Below, piece after piece: positions 44,357-52,101 of a DNA stretch of 64,000 bases; position 1 is the stretch's first letter, and each line of letters begins with the position of its first letter. The notes under the pieces were generated by a model. The model saw only the letters and a program-made list of their open reading frames with translations, did not search any database and was not told where the DNA came from. This DNA comes from PWQG01 sp040882255 (GTDB lineage Bacteria; Pseudomonadota; Gammaproteobacteria; Pseudomonadales; Pseudohongiellaceae), in contig JBBEBP010000011.1 in NCBI GenBank assembly GCA_040882255.1, positions 411,424 to 475,423 of the forward strand, in the 5' to 3' direction. A program made the translations under genes and the position numbers.

Positions 44357-44668
44357 TCAGGCACTGCCGCCGCGGCAATCCGGAGAATCCGGTACGCGGC
44401 TGTCAGCTTGCCATTCGCCCGGCGTGTACAGGTGCAATGCCAGGGCATGCACCCCACCGCGCAGTTCGTCATCCAGCAGTCCGTAGACACGCTGATGGCG
44501 GCGCACGGCAGGCTCCCCCTCGAACTGCGGGCTGACCAGGGTCACCTTGAAATGCGACTCCGTGGCCGGGCCACCGTGCAGGTGACTTTCGTTCTCTACC
44601 ACGCAATGTTGTGGCTCGAGTGCGTTTTTCAACTTCGTTTCTATCTGTTCCTGCATCATGGCATGCAT
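44357..44668 (-). CDS. BolA family protein
   Basis: 103 residues. The BolA fold shows IETKLKNALEPQHCVVENESHLHGG, ESHFKVTLVSPQFEG, RRHQRVYGLLDDEL and VHALALHLYTPGEW; the invariant histidine is in GVHALALH. Family members bind monothiol glutaredoxins and Fe-S clusters, and some act as transcription factors. Pairing with bax is conserved in several gammaproteobacteria. An ATG three codons in is equally possible. Confidence 0.92.
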   Translation of the reverse strand: MHAMMQEQIETKLKNALEPQHCVVENESHLHGGPATESHFKVTLVSPQFEGEPAVRRHQRVYGLLDDELRGGVHALALHLYTPGEWQADSRVPDSPDCRGGSA

Positions 44669-44737
44669 TCTACCATGCCTGCGTTACAATGACCGCCCGG
44701 CGCAGACCGCCGCCCGCAAACGAGGACAAGGCAGCCA

Positions 44738-45598
44738 ATGAGTATTTCCTGGTATCCCGGCCACATGCACAAGGCCAGCAAGGAAATGGCAAAGCTGATC
44801 AGCCAGATCGACATGATGATCGAGGTGCTCGACGCCCGCATGCCGCTGGCCAGCAGCAACCCGCGTCTGCGCGAGCTGCGCGGCCCGAGGCCCTGCCTGC
44901 ATATCCTCAACAAGGCGGACCTGGCCGACCCGGTGCTGACCGGCCAGTGGCTGGCCTGGTTCAACCGCCAGCCGGGCTCCCACGCCGTCGCCACCGACCC
45001 GCAGACCTCACTGAAAACGGCGGATCTGGTGCGCCACGGCCAGCGCCTGCTGCAGCAACAGGGCCGCACCAAACCGAAAGACCGCTACCAGATCCTGATC
45101 GCCGGCATTCCCAACGTCGGCAAGTCGACCATCATGAACCGTCTGCTGGGCCGCAAGGTGGCAAAGACCGGCAACGAACCGGCGGTCACCAAGGGCCAGC
45201 AACGCATTCGCCTGCAGGATGGCTGGTACCTGTATGACACGCCCGGCCTGCTGTGGCCCAGACTGGAAGACCAGGATGCCGCCTATCGCCTGGCCATGGC
45301 CGGGGCCATCCGCAACACGGCGATGGAGTTCGAGGACGTGGCCTTTTTCGCCGCCGAACTGCTGCAGCGCGAGTTTCCGCAGGTGCTACGCGACCGCTAC
45401 GATATCGAGAATCCTCCCGCCGACGTGGAAGCGCTGCTGACGCTGATCGCAGCACGCCGCGGCTGCCTGCGCAAGAATGGCCAGCCGGACTGGCACCGCG
45501 TTTCCGAGCGGCTGCTGCAGGATTACCGCAGCGGCCAGCTGGGCCGCCTGACACTCGAGCGGCCACCGGCGCCCGACAGCGCCCCGCCGCCGGGCTGA
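44738..45598 (+). CDS. Circularly permuted ribosome-biogenesis GTPase YlqF/RbgA
   Basis: 286 residues. GTPase motifs occur in permuted order: G4 (LNKADLAD) precedes G1 (AGIPNVGKSTIMN), followed by G3 (YDTPGLL). It starts MSISWYPGHMHKASKEMAKL, the YlqF signature. RbgA assists late 50S assembly in Bacillus; in gammaproteobacteria the role is assumed similar. AAGG lies about 7 nt before the ATG. It precedes the M16C peptidase by 65 bp. Confidence 0.92.
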   Translation: MSISWYPGHMHKASKEMAKLISQIDMMIEVLDARMPLASSNPRLRELRGPRPCLHILNKADLADPVLTGQWLAWFNRQPGSHAVATDPQTSLKTADLVRHGQRLLQQQGRTKPKDRYQILIAGIPNVGKSTIMNRLLGRKVAKTGNEPAVTKGQQRIRLQDGWYLYDTPGLLWPRLEDQDAAYRLAMAGAIRNTAMEFEDVAFFAAELLQREFPQVLRDRYDIENPPADVEALLTLIAARRGCLRKNGQPDWHRVSERLLQDYRSGQLGRLTLERPPAPDSAPPPG

Positions 45599-45663
45599 TC
45601 CCCTCGACAGAACTGTTACACTGCCCTTATGTACCGTCCAATTTCCAGGAGTACCGAACACTG

Positions 45664-48633
45664 ATGAGCACCGCATTGCAGAGCGAACCGCGCACTGACA
45701 CCACACCGTCACCGGCCCACCCGGCCTTCGAGTGGCAGTCCAGCCACCCGATCGACTCGCTGAACCTGACGCTGGAAAGCTACCGCCACCGCAAGACGGG
45801 CGCCCGCCATTACCACCTGGCGGCGGACGATCCGGAGAACGTGTTCCTGGTCGCCTTCCGCACCGTGCCCATGGACTCGACCGGCGTAGCGCACATGCTG
45901 GAGCACACCGCCCTGTGCGGCAGCGAGCGCTTCCCGGTGCGTGACCCGTTCTTCATGATGATCCGCCGCTCGCTGAACACCTTCATGAACGCCATGACCA
46001 GCAGCGACTGGACCGCCTATCCGTTCGCCAGCAAGAACCGCAAGGATTTTGACAACCTGCTGCAGATCTACCTGGACGCGGCGTTCTTCTCCAATCTGGA
46101 TGAACTGGATTTCGCCCAGGAAGGTCACCGTCTGGAGTTCAGCGAACCGGACAACCCGGACAGTCCGCTGCAGTTCAAGGGCGTGGTCTACAACGAGATG
46201 AAAGGCGCCATGAGTGCCACCAACGCGCGTCTCTACCAGACCATGTGCAACTACCTGTATCCGACCACCACCTATCACTACAACAGCGGCGGCGAACCCG
46301 ATCACATCCCGGACCTGGCCTATGAGGAACTGGTGGCGTTCTATCGCAGTCACTACCACCCCTCCAACGCCATTTTCATGACCTTCGGCGACATACCGGC
46401 GGAGAAACACCAGGCCCGCTTCGAGGCACTGGCGCTGCACCGCTTCGAGGCCGCCGACCCGGGCATTCATATCGCCGATGAAAAGCGCTACCTGGCACCA
46501 CTGCAGGTGACCCATCATTATCCGGCCGATGAAGAAGACGGGGCGGCCGGCCGCACACACATCACCCTGGGCTGGCTGCTCGGCTACAGCACGGACACGC
46601 AGACCCAGTTCCGCGCCCAACTGCTCAACGCCGTGCTGCTGGACCACAGCGCCAGCCCGCTGCTGCGCGCGCTGGAGACGACGGACCTGGGCAGCGCGCC
46701 CTCTCCGCTCTGCGGACTGGAAGATGCCAACCGCGAGATAAGCTTCATGTGCGGGCTGGAAGGCTGTGCCAGCGATGCCACCGCGCAGGTCGAACAGCTG
46801 GTGCTGGAGACCCTCGAGCAGGTCGCGCGGGATGGCGTGGACCCGGACCAGGTGGAAGCGGCCCTGCACCAGCTGGAACTGGGTCAGCGCGAGATCGCCG
46901 GCGACGGTCACCCGTACGGCCTGCAGTTGATGGCCACCGGCCTGACGGCTGCCGTACACGGCGGCGATCCGCTGGCGCTGCTGGACATCGACCCGGTACT
47001 GGAACAATTACGCGAGGACATCCGCGACCCGCAGTTCATCCCCGGCCTGATCCGTGAATGGCTGCTGGACAATACGCACCGCGTCACCCTGACCCTGCAG
47101 CCCGACGCAGGCATGGCGGCCCGTGCCACGCAGGCCGAACAGCAACGCCTGCAACGCATCCAGTCGCAGCTTGATGACGGGGAGAAACAGCAGATCGTCG
47201 AACGCGCCAGAGCGTTGAAAGAACGCCAGGAAGCCGAGGACGACGACAGCATCCTGCCCAGGGTGGGGCTGGAAGACGTACCCGCCGAGCTGCCCGACGT
47301 GCGCGGCACGAACATCACCATCGGCACGGGCGCCGCCAGCCAGCCGGCCCGTTTCTATGCACAGGGCACCAACGGTCTGAGCTACCAGCATCTGGTGATC
47401 GACCTGCCGGCGCTGGACGACAATCTGCTGGACCTGCTGCCCCTGTACACCGCCTGCCTGACCGAACTGGGCGTGGGCGAACGCGATTATGCCGAAGTAC
47501 AGTCCCGGCAGTCGGCGGTCAGCGGCGGACTGAGCTGCGCGGCACAGTTCCGCAGCCAGGTCGACGACGTGCAGCAGCACCGCGCCATCCTCACCCTGTC
47601 CGGCAAGGCGCTGCAGTCCCGCCAGGACGAGATGAGCGAGCTGCTGCACGACACCTTCTTCCATGTGCGCTTCGATGAAACGCAGCGCATCCGCGAACTG
47701 ATCGAGCAGATGGCGGCGCGCCAGCAACACGCCATCACCGGCCGCGGACACATGCTGGCCGTGAACCTGGCCAGCAGCGGCATGAGCCCCACCGCCGCCC
47801 TGAATTACCGTTTCGGCGGCCTGCAGGGCATCCGCACCATGAAAACGCTGAGCCGGGAACTGGCCAGCGACGGTCGCGAAGCTGCACTGCAGCGCATCAC
47901 GGAAGGCTTCCGCGCCATCCACGAACACATCACCGCCGCGCCCCGTCAGTTCCTGCTGATTGGCGAGGAAGACCAGCAGGACGCCCTGCAGGAGACGCTG
48001 AGCCGGCTCTGGCAGGAGCCGGCCGGTCAACAGAGCGGCGTACTGGAGCTGCCGGCAGTCCGTGAACCGGTACAGGCGCTGTGGACCACCCAGACACAGG
48101 TCAATTTCGTGGCCCGCGCCTTCCCCACGGTCCATTCGGCGCATCCCGACCATGCCCCGCTGTGCGTGCTGGCCTCATTGCTGCGCAACAGCTTCCTGCA
48201 CCGCGCCATCCGCGAACAGGGCGGCGCCTACGGTGCCGGCGCCGACCAGGACGGCAACAGCGCTGCTTTCCGCTTCTTCTCCTACCGTGACCCGCGCCTG
48301 CAGGAAACCCTGGACGACTTCGACCGCGCCCTGGACTGGGTACTGAACGAGAAACACGAATGGCAGCAGATCGAGGAAGCCATTCTGGGCGTGATCAGTT
48401 CCATGGACCGCTCCACCTCCCCGGCCGGTGCCGCCCGCCAGGCCTTCTTCAATGAACTGTTCGGCCGCAGCCGCGACCACCGCATGGACTTCCGCAAGCG
48501 CGTACTGGACGTCAATCTGGCCCAGCTGCAGGACGTCGCCGCCCGCTACCTGAGACCGGAACAGGCCAGCACCGGCGTGGTCAGCCACCGCGAGGCGAAT
48601 GTACCGGATGGATTGAAAGTGGAGAATCTTTGA
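45664..48633 (+). CDS. Presequence-protease-like M16C metallopeptidase
   Basis: 989 residues, the size of PreP/M16C enzymes, which degrade peptides in a closed two-half chamber. The inverted zinc motif HMLEH is at residues 77-81, with the third ligand glutamate in VVYNEMKGAM (about 179). CGSERFPVRDPFFMMIRRSLNTFMNAMT and YLYPTTTYHYNSGGEPDHIP are M16C signatures. The C-terminal half has REQGGAYGAGADQDG. No signal peptide, so it is likely cytoplasmic. The start is the ATG at 45664, with AGGAG 12 nt upstream; the longer open frame overlaps the GTPase gene and is rejected. Confidence 0.92.
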   Translation: MSTALQSEPRTDTTPSPAHPAFEWQSSHPIDSLNLTLESYRHRKTGARHYHLAADDPENVFLVAFRTVPMDSTGVAHMLEHTALCGSERFPVRDPFFMMIRRSLNTFMNAMTSSDWTAYPFASKNRKDFDNLLQIYLDAAFFSNLDELDFAQEGHRLEFSEPDNPDSPLQFKGVVYNEMKGAMSATNARLYQTMCNYLYPTTTYHYNSGGEPDHIPDLAYEELVAFYRSHYHPSNAIFMTFGDIPAEKHQARFEALALHRFEAADPGIHIADEKRYLAPLQVTHHYPADEEDGAAGRTHITLGWLLGYSTDTQTQFRAQLLNAVLLDHSASPLLRALETTDLGSAPSPLCGLEDANREISFMCGLEGCASDATAQVEQLVLETLEQVARDGVDPDQVEAALHQLELGQREIAGDGHPYGLQLMATGLTAAVHGGDPLALLDIDPVLEQLREDIRDPQFIPGLIREWLLDNTHRVTLTLQPDAGMAARATQAEQQRLQRIQSQLDDGEKQQIVERARALKERQEAEDDDSILPRVGLEDVPAELPDVRGTNITIGTGAASQPARFYAQGTNGLSYQHLVIDLPALDDNLLDLLPLYTACLTELGVGERDYAEVQSRQSAVSGGLSCAAQFRSQVDDVQQHRAILTLSGKALQSRQDEMSELLHDTFFHVRFDETQRIRELIEQMAARQQHAITGRGHMLAVNLASSGMSPTAALNYRFGGLQGIRTMKTLSRELASDGREAALQRITEGFRAIHEHITAAPRQFLLIGEEDQQDALQETLSRLWQEPAGQQSGVLELPAVREPVQALWTTQTQVNFVARAFPTVHSAHPDHAPLCVLASLLRNSFLHRAIREQGGAYGAGADQDGNSAAFRFFSYRDPRLQETLDDFDRALDWVLNEKHEWQQIEEAILGVISSMDRSTSPAGAARQAFFNELFGRSRDHRMDFRKRVLDVNLAQLQDVAARYLRPEQASTGVVSHREANVPDGLKVENL

Positions 48634-48700
48634 TAATTCAATAACTTGAAGAAAGGGAGCGAGCCCAGGAAAATTTTTTTAAAAAATTTGCACTTTTTCT

Positions 48701-48728
48701 GGAACTAAACCCGCTAAACGCAGTCAGA
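48701..48728 (+). promoter_or_regulatory. Sigma-E-type promoter
   Basis: GGAACTA (48701-48707), a 16-nt spacer and TCAGA (48724-48728) match the RpoE consensus GGAACTT-N16-TCTGA closely. An A/T tract (48671-48690) just upstream could act as an UP element. No open reading frame follows; a terminator does, about 85 nt after the predicted start. Confidence 0.65.
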
Positions 48729-48733
48729 ATAAG

Positions 48734-48842
48734 TGAAGGTAGATTGCAGACAAAATTGTGGGTTTTGTTTCATTTTATCTCTCCCTTGATAGTAGTATCT
48801 TTCTTCATCTACAGCCCGACCTCCCCGGTCGGGCTTTTTTTT
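48734..48842 (+). ncRNA. Candidate sigma-E-dependent small RNA (about 109 nt)
   Basis: Transcription from the sigma-E-like promoter would start near 48734 and end at the terminator T-run at 48842. The RNA would have a purine-rich 5' end (GUGAAGGUAGAUUGCAGAC), a U-rich middle (for example UUUCAUUUUAUC), suited to Hfq, and a strong 3' hairpin. The plan matches MicA/RybB-type envelope-stress sRNAs, but I see no sequence match to either. Confidence 0.5.
48813..48842 (+). terminator. Strong intrinsic terminator
   Basis: AGCCCGACC (48813-48821) pairs with GGTCGGGCT (48827-48835) over a 5-nt loop, followed by eight T ending at 48842. It can end both the candidate sRNA and read-through from the M16C peptidase gene. 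Confidence 0.92.
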
Positions 48843-48878
48843 GCCTGACACTATGTGCCCTGTTCTGCTCTACAAGAA

Positions 48879-49060
48879 AACGCAGCCGGCCGGTGCGGAA
48901 GGGGGTGGCAGGTCGGCCATATCCCGGCCCTGGAAAACGGACTCCCAGGCGATCGGCGAGGGACCGCCGATCGTTCTGTCCGTGTCTATCCGTTTTCCAG
49001 GGCCGGGATAAGCATGGCCTGATTGACCTGCCACCCCCTTCCGCACCGGCCGGCTGCGTT
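48879..49060. repeat. 182-bp nested palindrome
   Basis: All 63 bases of the left arm (48879-48941) pair with the right arm (48989-49060), which has two extra inserts of 4 and 5 nt. The 47-nt centre holds another hairpin with 9-bp arms at 48950-48958 and 48965-48973. There is no T-run and no transposase. It lies between convergent gene ends. Confidence 0.9.
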
Positions 49061-49210
49061 CTCTTGCAGAGCTGCCAGTGGTTCCCGTCAGTCAAAAAAG
49101 GCGCCCGAAAATCAGTACACGTCCAGAGTCCGGGATACTGATCAGGATAATCCGTGCGCTCGGGGACATCGCCCTTCTGAAAGACCGATAAAGGTGGAAT
49201 TACTGGAGAG

Positions 49211-49316
49211 CTGTCAATTGGCCGGGGGAGCGGGCGGGAGTCGCCGGTGGATCAATAAGGCCGGTCAATGGCCGATCCACCGGCGACTCCCGCCCGCTCC
49301 CCCGGCCAATTGACAG
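49211..49316. repeat. Perfect 43-bp inverted repeat
   Basis: 49211-49253 is the exact reverse complement of 49274-49316, with a 20-nt loop; CTGGAGA/TCTCCAG outside it extends pairing with small bulges. It lies 28 bp from the end of the convergent transglycosylase gene. The length and perfection are well beyond an ordinary terminator, and no T-run follows. Confidence 0.92.
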
Positions 49317-49343
49317 CGGCGTCTCCAGGAACTCCCGGGCTCT

Positions 49344-49976
49344 TCAGAAGAAGATCCTTTGCCACCAGGGCCGCGCCAACTCCCCCCGGCACTGCGAATA
49401 CTGCTCCGCGTACCGGTCCGCATTGGCCTGCACGCGCCCCGCCGTCTCGATCAGCCAGGGCTTGTCACGCCAGGTGCCACGGGCGTAGCCGCCATTGCCT
49501 TCGTGATAGGCGAGGTAGAGGTTGCGGGCGTCGTGGGCCGCAATGCCGTTGCGCTGGACGCTGTTGCGGTTGTACCAGCCGATGAAGTCCACGGCATCGG
49601 GAAAATGGCTGCGCATGCCCAGGCGGTTGCCGGTCTGTTCCTTGTACTCGTTCCAGGTGATGTCCAACGCCTGGGCATAGCCACGGGCGCTGGAGGGGCG
49701 CAGCCAGGGGATGAAGCCGAGCAAGCGGCCGCGCGGCGGGCGCGCCCGCGCCTGGAAAGAGGACTCCTGATAGATGAAGGCCATGGTCACGGGGACCGGG
49801 ACCCCCCAATGTTCCTCGGCCTGCTCGGCAGCCCGGAACCAGGAGCGGCGTTCCTCGAACATGGAGCAGACGTTGCGCGGGTTGTCCGGACGGGTGGCCA
49901 CACAGCCGCCCAGTACCACCAGCAGCAATGCCAGCAGCAGGGTCCGGGACATCCCCCTGGCATACAGCGATGTCAC
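49344..49976 (-). CDS. SLT-domain lytic transglycosylase lipoprotein
   Basis: 210 residues from the chosen GTG. Lipoprotein signal MSRTLLLALLLVVLGGC gives lipobox LGGC. The SLT-like domain has the catalytic-type glutamate in VTMAFIYQESSFQARARP, then SSARGYAQALDITWNEY, AVDFIGWYNRNSVQRNGI and LYLAYHEGNGGYARGTW. This is the EmtA/COG4764-like group of small transglycosylases. GTG at 49976 has GGAG 7 nt upstream and sits 1 bp after the ligA stop; an ATG at 49952 starts exactly at the signal peptide but has a badly spaced SD. Confidence 0.85.
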   Translation of the reverse strand: MTSLYARGMSRTLLLALLLVVLGGCVATRPDNPRNVCSMFEERRSWFRAAEQAEEHWGVPVPVTMAFIYQESSFQARARPPRGRLLGFIPWLRPSSARGYAQALDITWNEYKEQTGNRLGMRSHFPDAVDFIGWYNRNSVQRNGIAAHDARNLYLAYHEGNGGYARGTWRDKPWLIETAGRVQANADRYAEQYSQCRGELARPWWQRIFF

Positions 49977-49977
49977 G

Positions 49978-52083
49978 TCACTTCTCTCCGCTTTCAGTAT
50001 GTTCGGCGTTTTCCAGCACGGCCAGCAGGCCCTGTTCGTCGAGCACCTCGACACCGAGCTCCTCCGCCCTGGCGAGTTTGGAGCCGGCTCCAGGGCCGGC
50101 CACCACGCAGGCGGTCTTCTTCGATACGCTGCCGGACACTTTTGCGCCCAGCGCCTGCAGCCTCGCCCTGGCCTCGTCGCGCGTCATGGATTCCAGGGTG
50201 CCGGTCAACACCCAGGTTTGACCGGCCAGCACATCGGATACTTCCCGCCGGGCCTGTTCGGGCCACTCCACGCCCGCCTCGCGCAGGCGCCGCACGGCCT
50301 CCCGGTTCTCTTCGTTGTGGAAGAATACCACGATATGACGGGCCACCACCGGGCCCACGTCATCGACCTGCTGCAGGGCCTCTTCGTCGGCCTCCATCAA
50401 GGCTTCCAGGCTGCCGAAGTGAGCGGCCAGCGCCTGGGCGGTGGCCTCCCCCACTTCCCGGATACCCAGGGCGAACAGGGCGCGTGGCAGCGTGGTATGG
50501 CGGCTGCGCTCGATGGCGGCCAACAGGTTATCGGCGGACTTCTCGCCCATGCGCTCCAGAGCCAGCAGTGCGTCCCTTTCCAGGTGAAACAGATCGGCCG
50601 GAGTACGGAGCAGCTCTGCCTCCACCAGTTGCTCGATCACCTTGTCGCCCAGCCCCTCAATGTCCAGTGCGCCGCGGGAACAGAAGTGTTTGAGTGATTC
50701 CTTGCGCTGCGCCGGGCAGACCAGTCCGCCGGAACAGCGGTAGAAGATCTCGCCGTCCTGCTCCACATCGCTGCCACAGGCCGGGCACTGCGCCGGGACG
50801 CTCACCGGGCGGCGCTCCACTGGCGCCAGGTCACGCAGGTCACGGGGAATGTCCGGGGGGGCGATCACCTGCACGATCTGCGGGATCACATCGCCAGCCC
50901 GGCGCACCACCACGCGGTCTCCAACATGCAGCCCCAGGCGCCCCACTTCGGCCATGTTGTGCAACGTGGCGTTGCTGACCGTGACACCGCCCACGAACAC
51001 CGGCTCCAGGCGGGCCACCGGTGTGATCACGCCGGTGCGCCCCACCTGGAACTCCACGGCGCGCAACCAGGTAGCCGCCTCCTCGGCGGGAAATTTCCAG
51101 GCCACCGCCCAGCGTGGCGTGCGGGCCGTGGCGCCCAGGTGTTGTTGCTGACGGAAGGGGTCCAGCTTGAATACCGCCCCGTCGATCTCGTAATCGAGGC
51201 GGTCGCGCCGGGCCAGCAGTTCGCTGGCGTAGTCCAGACAGGCCTGCCAGCCCGCCACCCGGTCCCGGTCCGGGTTCACGGGCAATCCCCACTGCCCCAG
51301 CATGACCAGGGTGTCACTCAATGTGGCCGGCCATTGGTCGGCCTGCTCTACCAGCCCCGTGCCGTAGACGAAGAAGCGCAGCGGGCGCCGCGCCGCGATG
51401 CGCGGGTCGAGCTGACGCAACGCGCCGGAGGCGGCATTGCGGGGATTGACGAAGGTCCGGTCTTCCTCTTCCCGTGCGCGGGCATTCATCTGCTCGAACC
51501 CGGAGCGCGGCATGTAGATCTCGCCGCGCACTTCCAGCCGTGCCGGGGGCCGGGGCACGTTCTTCTCCGCAGACAGTTGCAGCGGGATATCGTGGATGGT
51601 GCGCACATTATGGGTGATGTCCTCGCCGGTGATGCCGTCGCCCCGGGTGGCTCCGCGCACCAGCTGGCCGTCTTCGTACAGCAGACTGACCGCCACACCG
51701 TCGATCTTGGGTTCGCAGCTGAAGTGCAGCGTCCCCTGCTCATCGAGCTGCTCGCGGATGCGCTGCTCGAACGCTTCCAGCTCCGATTCGGCCACCACCT
51801 TGGCCAGTGACATCATGGGCTGCTCGTGCGTGACCTGTACGAAGGAAGCGACCGGCTCGGCACCCACACGCTGCGAAGGGGAATCGTCGCTGACCAGGTC
51901 GGGCCAGGCCTCTTCCAGAGCCAGCAGGCGATCAAAGAGACGGTCGTAGTCGGCATCAGGAATGGCCGGGGCATCATCGCGATAATAGCGGGCGCTGTAA
52001 TACTCGATATCGCGGCGCAGCCGCCCGAGCTCGCGGGCCGCTTCCTGGCGGGAACCGGGCAGGGAATCAGTACGGTCAGGCAC
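49978..52083 (-). CDS. ligA: NAD+-dependent DNA ligase
   Basis: 701 residues (E. coli 671). It seals nicks in replication and repair. The Ia domain is N-terminal (LRRDIEYYSARYYRDDAPAIPD-type). The adenylation lysine is in SCEPKIDGVAVSLLYEDG, followed by RGDGITGEDIT and TFVNPRNAASGALRQLD. The zinc finger is CPACGSDVEQDGEIFYRCS and VCPAQ. HhH motifs and a C-terminal BRCT domain (GQTWVLTGTLESMTRDEA) complete it. It lies 18 bp after zipA, in the common zipA-ligA order. Confidence 0.96.
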   Translation of the reverse strand: MPDRTDSLPGSRQEAARELGRLRRDIEYYSARYYRDDAPAIPDADYDRLFDRLLALEEAWPDLVSDDSPSQRVGAEPVASFVQVTHEQPMMSLAKVVAESELEAFEQRIREQLDEQGTLHFSCEPKIDGVAVSLLYEDGQLVRGATRGDGITGEDITHNVRTIHDIPLQLSAEKNVPRPPARLEVRGEIYMPRSGFEQMNARAREEEDRTFVNPRNAASGALRQLDPRIAARRPLRFFVYGTGLVEQADQWPATLSDTLVMLGQWGLPVNPDRDRVAGWQACLDYASELLARRDRLDYEIDGAVFKLDPFRQQQHLGATARTPRWAVAWKFPAEEAATWLRAVEFQVGRTGVITPVARLEPVFVGGVTVSNATLHNMAEVGRLGLHVGDRVVVRRAGDVIPQIVQVIAPPDIPRDLRDLAPVERRPVSVPAQCPACGSDVEQDGEIFYRCSGGLVCPAQRKESLKHFCSRGALDIEGLGDKVIEQLVEAELLRTPADLFHLERDALLALERMGEKSADNLLAAIERSRHTTLPRALFALGIREVGEATAQALAAHFGSLEALMEADEEALQQVDDVGPVVARHIVVFFHNEENREAVRRLREAGVEWPEQARREVSDVLAGQTWVLTGTLESMTRDEARARLQALGAKVSGSVSKKTACVVAGPGAGSKLARAEELGVEVLDEQGLLAVLENAEHTESGEK

Positions 52084-52101
52084 GGCGGGTCACCCTCTTG
52101 A

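Larger units (their letters stand above)
48634..49343. other. 710-bp gene-free region with sRNA candidate and two giant palindromes
   Basis: No protein gene is supported here. From left to right it contains an A/T-rich tract (48671-48690), a sigma-E-like promoter (48701-48728), a candidate sRNA ending at an intrinsic terminator (48813-48842), and long inverted repeats at 48879-49060 and 49211-49316. The stretch 49061-49210 shows nothing I can name. Confidence 0.8.

Noticed and set aside
45253..45663. 137-residue N-terminal extension of the M16C peptidase
   Set aside because: It overlaps the GTPase gene in another frame, has no family similarity, and a normal start with AGGAG exists at 45664.
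49211..49316. Perfect palindrome considered as an intrinsic terminator
   Set aside because: No T-run on either side and a stem far longer than terminators; kept as a repeat.
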